A DNA stretch of 64,000 nt from DASQMT01 sp963835735 (GTDB taxonomy: Bacteria > Actinomycetota > Thermoleophilia > Solirubrobacterales > Solirubrobacteraceae): NCBI GenBank assembly GCA_963835735.1, contig CAWIGP010000005.1, forward strand, positions 186,001 to 250,000. The letters are read 5' to 3'. The notes beneath the pieces were generated by a model. That model was not told where the DNA came from. It saw nothing but the letters and a program-made list of their open reading frames with translations, and searched no databases. Positions 34,968 to 44,344 of the stretch are shown here, in pieces. How positions within the stretch are numbered: position 1 is the stretch's first letter; each line of letters begins with the position of its first letter. The translations under genes were made by a program, and so were the position numbers.

Positions 34968-36690
34968 TCAGATGCCGGCGGCCGCTGTGTTCCACGGCGG
35001 ATTGGAGCCGGCCGACAGACTCGCCCGTCTCCGGGTCCCGCGCGACGGCGCTGACGCGGGAGAAGTTGATCGGGGCCGGCGTCTCGTCCTGCTGTTCGAC
35101 GACATGTCCGAGCTCGGCGAGACGCTCCTGCACCGCCCGCGGGATGCGGCTGTCGACGAACGTCTTCTCCCCCTGGCAGTGGACACGCGGGCTGTCGACG
35201 GCTTGCTGGATCCGCATCCCGAAGTCGACGTGGTTGACGAGGGCGTGGAGGACGCCGCTGGTGACCCGGTAGCCGCCCGAGCCGCCGGCGCCGAAGACGC
35301 CGACGCCGTCTCGCTCGGCCGCGATCGCCGGCGCGGCGAAGATCGGCATCTTCCCCGGGGCGATGCAGTTCGCCCGGTCGGGTCTCGGGTCGAAGTTGCG
35401 CATCGCGTTGTTGAGGAAGAAGCCGCCTTCGGGGACCAGTACGACGGAGCCGAAGGCGGACGTGAGCGAGGTGATGAGCGCGACGACGTTGCCGTGGGCG
35501 TCCGCGGCGACCATCTGGCTCGTCCCGGAGAGACCCGAGGCAGACGGCCGCGTCGCGACGGCCGCGGCGACGCGCGACTCCTGCTCATAGGGCCATGGAT
35601 CGCCGGGGGCGATCGGCCGGGGAGCAGCGCGGTCGAGGCGGATGCCTGCCGCCCGCGAAGCGGCGAACTCGGGACTCGCGAGCCCATTGACGGGGCTTGG
35701 GCCGAAGTCGAGATCGGCGTAGTGGTGCATGTTGTCGGCGAAGGCGTGGCCCATCGCTTCTGCCATCAGGTGCCGGTACTCGGCGCTCTCAGGCCCGCAG
35801 GCGGCGAGGTCGAAGCAGCCAAGGATGTTGAGCGCCTCGTAGGCGACAGGATCGCTGGCCGTGGAGTAGCGGATGCCGCGATACCACGCTCCTGGTTCGA
35901 CGGTGATCTTCGGTCGGTAGGAGGCGAGGTCGTCGGTTGTGAGGATCCCGCCGCCGGCCCTGAGCTCTCGCTCGATCGCTTCGGCGACCCAGCCGCGGTA
36001 GAAGCCGGCGGCGCCGTGGCGCGCGATCTCGCGCAGCGTCTCGGCGAGTCGCGAGGTATCGATTCGCTCCTCGGGCCCGTAGGGATGGCCGCCATCTTCG
36101 GCGAGCCTTGGTGGCCGGCCGTCGCGGAGCAGCAACGCGGCGGCGTCGGGCAGCGCCTCGATGTCCCCCATCCGCCCGACGATGCTGAGAATGAGATCCC
36201 AGGTGACGCGCACGCCGGCCTCGGCCGCCTCGATCGCCGGCTCCATCACCTGATCGAGCGGCAGCCTGCCCCATCGTTCGTGGGCGGCGCACAGGCCGGA
36301 GACGGCGCCCGGGACGGCCACCGAAAGCGCGCCCCACTCGTTCTGCCGGTCAACCGTGTGCGGCCAGCCGTAGTAGGTGGTCGGCCGGCTCGGATCGATC
36401 TCGAACATGTCGGGCCTGGCCGCGGCAGGCGCCCGGACGTAATGGTCGACGGAGACGAGCTGCCGCGTCTCCGCGAGGAAGAGCGCCATGTGACCGTAAC
36501 CGCCGAGACCACAGCTGACCGGCTCGACGACATGGCCGGTGAAGGCGGCCGCGACGACGGCGTCGACCGCGTTCCCGCCCGCTTCCAGGATCCTTGCCCC
36601 GACCTCGGCTTCCCGGATGTGGCCGCACGAGACGACGCCACGATCGGAGACGAGCTCCGTCCGGCCTGTGGCAGTCTGGCTGACGATCAT
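34968..36690 (-). CDS. Gamma-glutamyltranspeptidase family protein, frameshift near the end
   Basis: About 573 residues. N-terminal half: VVSCGHIREAEVGARILEAG and GNAVDAVVAAAFTGHVVEPV. The catalytic threonine is in SGLSGTSQMVAADAHGNVVA, where the proenzyme is cut into two subunits. The second half contains GSVVLVPEGGFFLNNAMRNF and FGAGGSGGYRVTSGVLHALV. As written the frame overruns the stop; removing one C near 35014 gives ...GGSNPPWNTAAAGI and a TGA at 34968. There is no signal peptide, so it is probably cytoplasmic, unlike classical GGT. It may hydrolyse a gamma-glutamyl or related amide. It follows the racemase-type gene by 12 nt. Confidence 0.8.
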
Positions 36691-36702
36691 CGCCGGTTGT
36701 TA

Positions 36703-37829
36703 TCAGGCGGCGGCGGTTGCCTTGGCGATGGCGTGGTGGGTGACTGCGTCCCAGTCGAGCTCGATGCCGATGCCCGGTGCCTGATCGAGCGTGATGCGCC
36801 GTCGTTGACCGTGAGCGGGTTGGTGACAAGCTCCTCGAAGTTGTAGATCCCTTCGCCGAGGGCGAAGTACTCGACCGTCGAGCAGTTCGGTGTTGCGGCT
36901 CCGAGCTGGGCGTGCAGGTTGGCGTGCCAGTGCGGGGCGACCGGGATGTCATGTCCGGCCGCAAGGGCGGCGATTCGCCGCCACTCGCTGATGCCGCCGG
37001 CGACGCATGCGTCGGGTTGGAGGATGTGGGCCGCGTGCCGGTCGATGAGCTGCGCGAAGCCCCAGCGCGTGGCCTCGATCTCACCGGTTGCGATCGGGAT
37101 CGGCGAGCGTGCAGCAAGCAGGCTGTGGTTGGCGACGTCGTCGGGCGCGAAGGGTTCCTCGATCCACCAGATGTCGTATTGGTGGATCGCCTCTACGGCG
37201 CGCATTGCCTGCTCGAGAGTCTGCCAGCCGTTGTTGATGTCGAGGGCCAGGCGAGCCTCTGGTCCCACCGTTCGCCTGGCGGTCGCGACGCGTTCGAGAT
37301 CCTCTTTGAGCGGGAGGCCGCCGAACTTCAGCTTGAAGTCGGTGAAGCCGAGCTCGCGGTAGCGCTCGAGCTCGGCGGCTACGTTCTCGCACGGGTCGCC
37401 GGGCCGGTAGTAGCCGCCGCTGGCATACGCGGCGACGGTGTCCCGCGAGCCGCCGAGCAGGTGGCGAAGTGGCATGCCGGCCCGCTTGGCGAGCAGGTCC
37501 CAGAGAGCGATGTCGACCGCGCTGAGCATGCGCAGCAGTGCGCCGCGGCGGCCCAGGAGCAGCAGGTCACGGAAGAGCAGCTCCCAGCTCTCCTCGATCG
37601 AGAACGCGCTGCGGCCTTGGAGTCGTGGTGCGAGCAGCTGCTCGATGCCGGATTGCAGCCACAGGCCGCCAGAGTCGCCGGCGTACGTGTAGCCGATCCC
37701 GCCGGCGCCACCCTCGTCGACGATGCGGACGATCACGTATTCGCGGCCCTTGATGCTTCGAGTGGAGAAGGCGGTCGGCGTTGAGAGCGGGACGAGGACG
37801 GCGTGCGCCTCGATCGATTCGATCCGCAT
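36703..37829 (-). CDS. Mandelate racemase/muconate lactonizing enzyme family protein, frameshift near the end
   Basis: About 375 residues. Capping domain: MRIESIEAHAVLVPLSTPTA. Barrel: GFTDFKLKFGG (K-x-K), ALDINNGWQ (metal Asp), WWIEEPFAPDD (Glu), ATGEIEATRWGF (Glu), LQPDACVAGGISEWRRIAA and VAPHWHANLHAQLGAA (catalytic His). The frame breaks near 36796; restoring one base gives RITLDQAPGIGIELDWDAVT and a TGA at 36703. Such enzymes are usually acid-sugar dehydratases or racemases. It is divergent from an IclR gene that probably controls it. Confidence 0.8.
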
Positions 37830-37897
37830 CGTGCCGGCGATCTTCGCATCTCCGTCCAGCGCCGCAATCGTGCTTGCGCAACTCGATGAAACTCAAC

Positions 37898-37926
37898 TTG
37901 CGGGACCAGCAATGGATTGTTAGCCT
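37898..37926 (+). promoter_or_regulatory. Possible leaderless promoter for the IclR gene
   Basis: TTGCGG (37898-37903), 17 nt, TAGCCT (37921-37926), only 6 nt before the ATG at 37933, so the transcript would start at or near the initiation codon. Upstream, TTGCGCAA is a perfect 8-bp palindrome between the divergent genes and could be an IclR site. Confidence 0.35.
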
Positions 37927-37932
37927 CGCGCG

Positions 37933-38718
37933 ATGGAGCGGGAGCCGGCTGTGGCGGTACGTCGCGCTGTGGCGCTCCTGCTCGCGCTCGGCGGGGACGA
38001 GGCGATGGACGACGGCGGTCTCGGTGTCAAGCAGTTGTCCGAGCTGACGGGGAACGAGATCAGCCGGGTGTCGCGCACGCTCGACGTACTGTCCGAGTCG
38101 CGCCTTGTCGAGCGTGATCCCACAAGCCTCGCTTACCGGCTCGGGTGGCGGTTCTTCGCGCTCGCGGCGCGCGCAGGTCAGTCGCAGCTTCGGCACGACG
38201 CTGCGAGGTTCGTGCGGCTGCTTACCGACGAGTTCGAGGAACGGGCGTACCTCTCCGTCCTCGACGGCCGCGAGGTGCTGACGATCATCTCCGAGTCGCC
38301 GGCGCACACACTGCAGGCGGCGGGCTGGGTCGGGCGCAGCAACGAGTTCGTGTACTGCACCTCGGCCGGCCGCGCGCTGCTGTTCGGCCACAGCGAGGAC
38401 GAACTGACCGCACTCGTGGGCGAGCTCGACTTTCGTCCACCGGGCCCGAACGGGCCGACGAGCTTCGCCGATTTCCGCGCGCGGCTCGAGCGCGAGCGGC
38501 AAGCGGGATGGGTCTACGTCGACGAAGAGTTCGAAGCCGGCTTGGTCGGAATCGCGGCCCCGGTCTTCGATTTCGATGGACGCGTGATCGCCGCCCTCAA
38601 CCTCTCCGGCCCGAAGTTCCGCGCCGAGGAAGCCCTGGCAGCCGCCGGGCCGCGTCTCAACGAGGTCGCAGCGGAGCTCTCGAGCCTTCTGGGGTTCCGG
38701 CCCCGGGTACGTGACTGA
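37933..38718 (+). CDS. IclR family transcriptional regulator
   Basis: 261 residues. Winged helix: GVKQLSELTGNEISRVSRTL then LVERDPTSLAYRLGWRFFAL. Effector domain: YLSVLDGREVLTIISESPAH, VYCTSAGRALLFG (the conserved TA/SxGRA-like loop) and VGIAAPVFDFDGRVIAALNL. It is divergent from the racemase/GGT operon and directly upstream of the hydrolase and DUF6282 genes, so it probably controls both sides. The effector is probably a substrate of these enzymes. Confidence 0.85.
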   Translation: MEREPAVAVRRAVALLLALGGDEAMDDGGLGVKQLSELTGNEISRVSRTLDVLSESRLVERDPTSLAYRLGWRFFALAARAGQSQLRHDAARFVRLLTDEFEERAYLSVLDGREVLTIISESPAHTLQAAGWVGRSNEFVYCTSAGRALLFGHSEDELTALVGELDFRPPGPNGPTSFADFRARLERERQAGWVYVDEEFEAGLVGIAAPVFDFDGRVIAALNLSGPKFRAEEALAAAGPRLNEVAAELSSLLGFRPRVRD

Positions 38719-38730
38719 GCGAGGTAGCGC

Positions 38731-39635
38731 ATGAGCGACCGCGAGTCGATCCGCTTCTTCAGCGACGGGCAGCGCCTGGACGGCGAGCTCTGGCTCCCGC
38801 GTTCCTCGGCTTGCTCCGGGGTCGTGATCTGTTGCTCGGGCTATGCGGGACTCAGGGGCTTGCAGCCCGCCCGCTTCGCGCGAGCTCTGGTGCCTCACGG
38901 TTACGCCTGCCTCATTTTCGACTATCGCGGCTTCGGCTTCAGCGACGGTGAGCGGGGGCGGCTCTTTCCCGACGAGCAGGTCGAGGACATCCGGGCGGCG
39001 GTCGATTATCTGTGCAGCCGGGACGACACGGCCGAGTCCCCGGTCGTCCTGCTCGGCTGGGGGCTGGGTGGGGCGCTGGTGATCGCCGAAGCCGCGCACG
39101 ACTCGCGCGTCGCGGCGGTTGTGGCCCTGAACGCGATCGCAGACGGATACCGCACGACCCGTGCCCTGCACGACGACGCCTCGTGGGCCTCGTTGATGGA
39201 GCGGCTGGAGCGCGACCGCTTCGAACGCCTCCGCCACGGTCGCTCGGCGCTGATCGGTGCGTTCGACGTGGTCCGCCTCCGCAGTCCGACCCTGGAATAC
39301 GTCCAGACGGAGCTTTACAAGGACTCCGCGTTCGGCTACCCGGTCACCTGCCACGCGAGCGAGCAGCTGCTGCGCTTCTCGGTCGAGCACCTCGTCGGGC
39401 TGATCGCTCCGCGCCCGCTCTTCCTCGCCCACGGAGCCGCGAACGATCTCTATTCGCCCGAGGAGGCCCGACGCCTGCACCGACTTGCGGGCGAACCGCG
39501 CGAACTGCACATGCTGGAAGGCGCCGGCCACAGCGAATGGATGTATGACGGCCACGAGACGTTTCAGCAGCTGATCGGACTGATCATCGATTTCTTGCGC
39601 CGGTCGCTCCGAGCAGCAGCAGAGCTGCCGTATGA
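38731..39635 (+). CDS. Alpha/beta-hydrolase fold protein lacking the usual nucleophile serine
   Basis: About 300 residues. The fold is clear: GVVICCSGYAGLRGLQPARF, CLIFDYRGFGFSDGERG, a late Asp in LAHGAANDLYSPEEARRL and the His in LEGAGHSEWMYDGHETFQQL. At the nucleophile elbow the sequence is LLGWGLGGALVI, where G-x-S-x-G would be expected; the serine position is Gly. The written frame runs on to 39768 inside the next gene; a one-base shift near 39600 would end it at a TGA (39633-39635) that overlaps the next ATG. It may act by another mechanism or be non-catalytic. Confidence 0.65.
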
Positions 39636-40492
39636 ACTGGCTCGAGGGCGCGATCGACCTGCACGTCCACTGCGCACCCAGCTTCTTCAATCGCTGGGGC
39701 GATGGGCTCGACGTGGCACGCTCCTGCGAGCAGGCCGGCATGGCCGGCGTCGTGCTGAAGGCGCATGAGGGCTCGACCGTCGCGGCGGCAGCGGTGCTCG
39801 ACAAGGTCTCCCGATCGCTCGACGTGGTGGGAGGGGTCGTCCTCAACCGCTACGTCGGCGGGATCAATCCGGCGGCGGCGGAGGCGGCGCTGCGGCTTGG
39901 CGGACGCTGCATCTGGTTCCCCACGATCGATGCCGACGCGCACGCGCGGGCTTTCGGCGGCACCGGCATCTATCCCTCGCAGCGCGGCGGCACCCAGTCG
40001 TCGACGGGGATCCGCCTGCTCGACGATGCCGGCACGCTCATCGATGCGGCGCAGGAGGTGCTCGCTCTCGCTGCCGAACACGACGCCCTCGTGGCGACCG
40101 GTCATCTCGGAGCCGGCGAGATCGCGGTCCTGCTCGCGGCCGCTCGACAGGCCGGTGTGCAGCGCTTCCTCGTCCAGCATCCGTCGTTCACGGTGCCGGG
40201 CCTCGGCGCGGACGAGCTCGCGCCGCTCGTCGAGCAGGGCGCCGTCGTCGAGCTGACCTATTTGAACATCTCACCGCTGTGGCGTACGTCGACCGTCGCT
40301 GAGGCGGCCGAGACGCTCTCCCGCCTCGGCGGCGACGCCGTCGTCGTCTCGAGCGACGCGGGCCAAGCTCACAATCCCTCGCCGCCCGAGGCGCTGCGCT
40401 CGTTCGCGCAGGCGCTGCACGAGCAGGGCGTGGCCGAGACCGAGCTGTCCAAGGCGCTGCGCGACACCCCGCGACGGCTGATCAGTCGCTGA
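39632..40492 (+). CDS. DUF6282-like TIM-barrel metal-dependent hydrolase
   Basis: 286 residues. N-terminal AIDLHVHCAPSFFNRWGDGL has the H-x-H metal motif, with CEQAGMAGVVLKAHEGSTVA, DALVATGHLGAGEIAVLLAA and VQHPSFTVPGLGADEL (further His), ending with VVVSSDAGQAHNPSPPEAL (the conserved Asp). It belongs to the amidohydrolase/PHP-like superfamily and probably hydrolyses a small amide or ester. It is in an operon with IclR and the alpha/beta hydrolase, and its end overlaps the convergent dehydrogenase gene by 11 nt. Confidence 0.7.
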   Translation: MNWLEGAIDLHVHCAPSFFNRWGDGLDVARSCEQAGMAGVVLKAHEGSTVAAAAVLDKVSRSLDVVGGVVLNRYVGGINPAAAEAALRLGGRCIWFPTIDADAHARAFGGTGIYPSQRGGTQSSTGIRLLDDAGTLIDAAQEVLALAAEHDALVATGHLGAGEIAVLLAAARQAGVQRFLVQHPSFTVPGLGADELAPLVEQGAVVELTYLNISPLWRTSTVAEAAETLSRLGGDAVVVSSDAGQAHNPSPPEALRSFAQALHEQGVAETELSKALRDTPRRLISR

Positions 40493-41615
40493 TCGGGCCC
40501 GCGAGCGCCGGATCGATGACCGCGAGGGTCCTCGCGCCCTCGCCGGAGCGCAGGCGAGCCAAGCGCCGCGTCGATGCCCTCCAGATCCGTCACGTGGGTG
40601 ACGACCTCGGCCACGGGGAAACGCCCCGCCGCCGTCATCTCCGCCATCGAGGCCAGCAGCGCCGCGGCGTCGCCCGAGCCGTAGTAGCTGCCGCGGATGC
40701 CCTTCTCGGAGAGGAGCTCGAGCGCAGGGAGGGCGACCTCGACGCCCATCGGTGCGATGCCCACCACCGTCGCGGTGGCCCCCGGGCGGAGCACGTCCCA
40801 GGCCATGCGGATCGTCGCCGGCGAGCCGACCGCCTCGAAGGCGTGATCGACGCCGCCGGGCGCGACGCCCAACACGCCCGCGACCGGATCACTCGTCCCG
40901 TCCGCCGCCACGGCGTGGGTCGCTCCGCGCGCCAGGGCCAGCCCGAGCTTGGTCGAGTCGCGCTCGACGGCGATGACAGACGCGGCGCCGGCGAGCCGCG
41001 CGGCGGCCACGAGATGCAGCCCCACGCCGCCGCAGCCGATGACGCAGACGGTCTCGCCGAAGGCGACCCGCGCCGCGTTGCGCACCGCGCCCACGGCGGT
41101 CACCACGCCGCAGCCCAGCAGCGCGGCTTGCCAGAGCGGCAGCGCGGCCGGGACCGGGACGGCCGAGGCGGCGGGCACGACGCAGCGCTCGGCGAAGCAG
41201 GAGACGAAGTTGAAGTGCTTCACCGGCCGTCCGTCCGGGAAGCGCAGTCGCGAAGTCCCGTCCAGCAGCGTTCCCGCCCATGCCGCCGTCGCCGCAGCCT
41301 CGCACAGGTTGCGCCGGCCGGCGGCGCACGCCGCGCACGTGCCGCACGCCGGCACGAAGCAGAACGCGACCGTCTCGCCCGGAACCGCGTCGACGCCCTC
41401 GCCGACCGCCTCCACCACGCCGGCGCCCTCGTGGCCGAGCACCGTCGGAAGGCGTCCGTCGCCGAGGTGGCCGTCGGCCAGATGCAGGTCGGAGCCGCAG
41501 ACGCCCGCCGCGGCCACGCGGACCAGCACCTCGCCGGGCCGCGGCGGGTCGAGCTCGAGCTCGCAGACCTCGAGCGGCGTCCCGTACCGCGCAGGACGGC
41601 GGCGCGGATCCTCAT
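40482..41615 (-). CDS. Zinc-dependent alcohol dehydrogenase (first paralogue), two frameshifts
   Basis: Starts MRIRAAVLRGTG at 41615, shifts near 41580, and continues PLEVCELELDPPRPGEVLVR. Catalytic zinc: GVCGSDLHLADGHLGDG and GHEGAGVVEAVGEGVDAVPG. Structural zinc cysteines: CGTCAACAAGRRNLCEA. Rossmann motif: VCVIGCGGVGLHLVAAARLA. A second shift near 40560 leads to RLRSGEGARTLAVIDPALAG and a TGA at 40482. The two shifts balance (378 codons in total). It resembles class III (formaldehyde-dehydrogenase-like) enzymes and probably oxidises an alcohol with NAD or another cofactor. Its ATG overlaps the stop of the upstream gene. Last gene of the operon. Confidence 0.75.
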
Positions 41616-42735
41616 GCCGTGCGATGCACCTCGAGCGCGTCGAGGTCGGGGGTGACGCCGAGGCCCGGACCGGGTGGCGGAGCGACCGTGCCATCGCTCG
41701 CGATGTCGATCACCGGCCCGCCCAGCAGCCAGTCCCGCCGGGCGGGCGTCCACGCGGGTGGATCGTGGGGCACCTCGATGTAGGGGCAGGTCGAGACGGC
41801 CAGCGCGAGATGCAGGTTGGCCAGCAGCCCGAGGCCGTTCGTCCATGTGTGCGGCGAGAAGGCGCGTCCGCACAGGTCCGCGAGGTCGGCGATCCGCCGG
41901 CAGCCCCCGATCCCGCCCGCGAGCACGACGTCGGGCTGGATCACGTCGACGCCGCCCCGGAGGACGAGGTCGCGGGCCTCGAACAGGCCCGCGCACCATC
42001 TCCCCGGCCGCGATGCGCAGCGACGTCCGGCGCTTCAGCGCCGCATAGCCCTCGACGTCGTCGGTGCGCAGCGGCTCCTCGAGCCAGTGGACGCCGAGCG
42101 GCTCGAGCGCCCGCGCGCACTGCGCCGCGGTCGGCACGTCCCAGCGCGCGGTGCGATCGCCCGCCATCCGCCAGCCCTGGTTGGCGTCGACCATCAGCTC
42201 GACATCGCGGCCGACCGCGTCGCGCACCGCCTCGACGACCTCGACGTCCTTGCGCCAGTCGGCGTGGTGGAAGCGGATCTTCATCGCCCGCACGCCGGCA
42301 TCGCGCAGCGCCACCACGCGGCGGGCACGCTCGGCGGGATCGACCAGCTCGCCGCTCGACGCGTAGGCGAGCAGCCGCTCGCTGCGCCCGCCGAGCAGCC
42401 GCCACAGCGGTTCGCCGACCGCCCGGCCGACCAGATCCCAGATCGCCACCTCGGCGGTCCACGGCCGGCCGCCGTGTAGGTCGACGGTCTCGCAGAGCTC
42501 CCGGACGACCTCCGTGCGCCGCGGGTCGAGCCCCACGAGCAGGCGCTCGAGCAGCGCGGCGTCGGGCAGGTCGTCGCCGCTCGCGTAGCCCTCGAGCCCG
42601 TCCTCGGAGCGGACGATCACCAGGCTGGCGTCGATCCGGGCGCGGGGAACCGGGTCCCACGCCGCCTTGAACGGCGGGTCGAGGTCGACGCGCGTAGCGG
42701 CGCACCTCGACCGCCGCGATGCGCAGGTCAGTCAC
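41612..42735 (-). CDS. Mandelate racemase/muconate lactonizing-type dehydratase (second paralogue), frameshifts
   Basis: GTG start VTDLRIAAVEVRRYA at 42735; shifts near 42690 and 41990. Joined, about 374 residues: VIWDLVGRAVG-type segment AIWDLVGRAVGEPLWRLLGG, VRAMKIRFHHADWRKDVEVV (K-x-R), LMVDANQGWRMAGD (metal Asp), HWLEEPLRTDDVEGYAAL (Glu), RIAAGEMVRG (Glu), VDVIQPDVVLAGGIGGCRRI and AFSPHTWTNGLGLLANLHLA (catalytic His). Likely a sugar-acid dehydratase. It is translationally overlapped with the Fae-like gene upstream (GTGA) and the dehydrogenase downstream (ATGA). Confidence 0.75.
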
Positions 42736-43226
42736 CGCGTGTAGAAGCCGTTCGCGGCCCGCTCGCGGCGCTCGACGAGCTGGTTCACGTCGCCGCGGCC
42801 GCAGCGCGTCCGCGATCGCCGTCCGCATCGCCTCGCGCGCCGACCGCTTCAGCGCGGTCTCGTCGCCGGCTCCGGGGTCGATCCAGACGACGGCCAGCAC
42901 GACGACATCGTCCGCTCGGCAGGCGCCGCCCCTCGGCGACGACGTCCAGGACGCCCTGCCCGATCCCAGCTGCGCCGCGCCCCAGGTCACCCGCCCAGCG
43001 CCTCGTCGTCGATCGTGGTCTTGTTGACGAAGATCGTCGCCGGACGGACCACGTTGCCGGGGCCGAGACAGACCAGGAACGGCGTGTGGCCGGGGCTCGG
43101 GTTCGCGAGCGCGCCGACGGCGGCCGCGGCGGTCGCGGATCCGCGCTCGGCGAGCACGACGTTCAATGGCATCCGTCGGGTACCTCGCCCGCCCACGCCT
43201 CGCCGATCAACCCGTCCAGACGTCAT
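42732..43226 (-). CDS. Formaldehyde-activating enzyme (Fae) homologue, several frameshifts
   Basis: No single frame covers it, but the pieces join into about 164 residues, the normal Fae length: MTSG, LIGEAWAGEVPDGCH, LNVVLAERGSATAAAAVGAL, GHTPFLVCLGPGNVVRPATI, FVNKTTIDDEALGG, VTWGAAQLG, AVVWIDPGAGDETALKRSAR, MRTAIADAL and VNQLVERRERAANGFYTR. The His before LNVVLAERG corresponds to the catalytic His of methylotroph Fae, and GHTPFL and the NKTTI segment are family marks. Fae condenses formaldehyde with tetrahydromethanopterin; a homologue may use another aldehyde or carrier. It overlaps both neighbours. Confidence 0.7.
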
Positions 43227-44344
43227 CAGCCCCCCTCCATGTCCAGGACCACCCGCAGCGCCGTAGCCGCCCGCAGGAGGTCGAACGCCTCGTCCACGGC
43301 GTCGAGCGGGAGCCGGCGCGCGACACGAGCCGGTCGAGCGGCAGCCGCCCGCGCCGGTAGAGCGCGAGCAGCGCCGGGAAGTCTCGCTCGGGCCGCGCCG
43401 AGCCGTACATCGACCCGAGCACGCGCCGCTCCAGGCGCGGGATCTGCAGCGCCGGCAGCGTCCAGCACGGCATCCTCGCGCGGGATGCCGATCAGCACCG
43501 CGGCGCCGCGCGCGCGGGTGGAGAGGAAGGCGGCCAGCCCGGCCTCGGTGCGCCCCGTGGCCTCGAACGCGAAGTCGACGCCGCCGCCCGTGATCTCGCG
43601 CACCCGCTCGGCGGTCTCCTCCGCGCCGCCGGCCCACGGGACCGCGTGGGTCGCTCCGAGCGAGAGCGCCGCCTCCAGCTTCTCCTCGACGAGGTCGACC
43701 GCGACGATCGGGTCGGCGCCGACCGCCGATGGCGCCCAGCACCGCGCTCATCCCGACGCCGCCGCAGCCGAACACGCAGACGCGGTCGCCGGGACGCACG
43801 CCCGCCGTCCGCCAGACCGCCCCGGTGCCGGTGGTGATCGCGCAGCCCACGAGCGCGGCGACCTCGAACGGCACGTCGGGCGGGATCGGGATGCAGCAGC
43901 GCGCCGGCACGACGGCGTACTCGGCGAACGACGAGAGGAAGCAGTAGTGGTAGACCGGATCGCCGTCGCGCGAGAGCCGCGGCGGGCCGTCGAGCAGGCC
44001 GCCGCGGCCCATCCCCGCCCACGCCGTCGCGCACAGGTGGGGCAGCCCGCGCAGGCACTCCTCGCAGTGCCCGCACGCCGGCAGCCACGAGAGCACGACC
44101 GGAGTGCCGGGCGACCAGCGCCACGCCGTCGCCCACCTGCTCGACCACCCCCGCGCCCTCGTGGCCGAGCACCGCGGGGCAGCGGGTCGGCGCGGTGCCG
44201 TCGATCGCGTTGAGGTCGGAGTGGCAGACGCCGCTCGCGTGCAGCCGCACGAGGACCTCCCCGGCTCCGGGCGGCGCCAGGTCGAGCGTCGGTCACTTCG
44301 AGCGGCGCGCCCACACGCTCGAGGACGGCGGCTCGGACCTTCAG
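43226..44344 (-). CDS. Zinc-dependent (class III-like) alcohol dehydrogenase (second paralogue), several frameshifts
   Basis: Fragments in three frames join as VRAAVLERVGAPLEVTD, GVCHSDLNAIDGTAPTRCPA, VLGHEGAGVVEQVGDGVALV, ACGHCEECLRGLPHLCATAW (structural zinc Cys), CVFGCGGVGMSAVLGAIG, VREITGGGVDFAFEATGRTE, LPALQIPRLERRVLGSMYGS and RLPLDAVDEAFDLLRAATAL. This is the pattern of NDMA/class III formaldehyde-dehydrogenase-like enzymes. The start is uncertain (CTG at 44344, right at the stop of the ATPase gene). Adjacent to the Fae-like gene, it suggests the pathway handles a reactive aldehyde. Confidence 0.65.
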
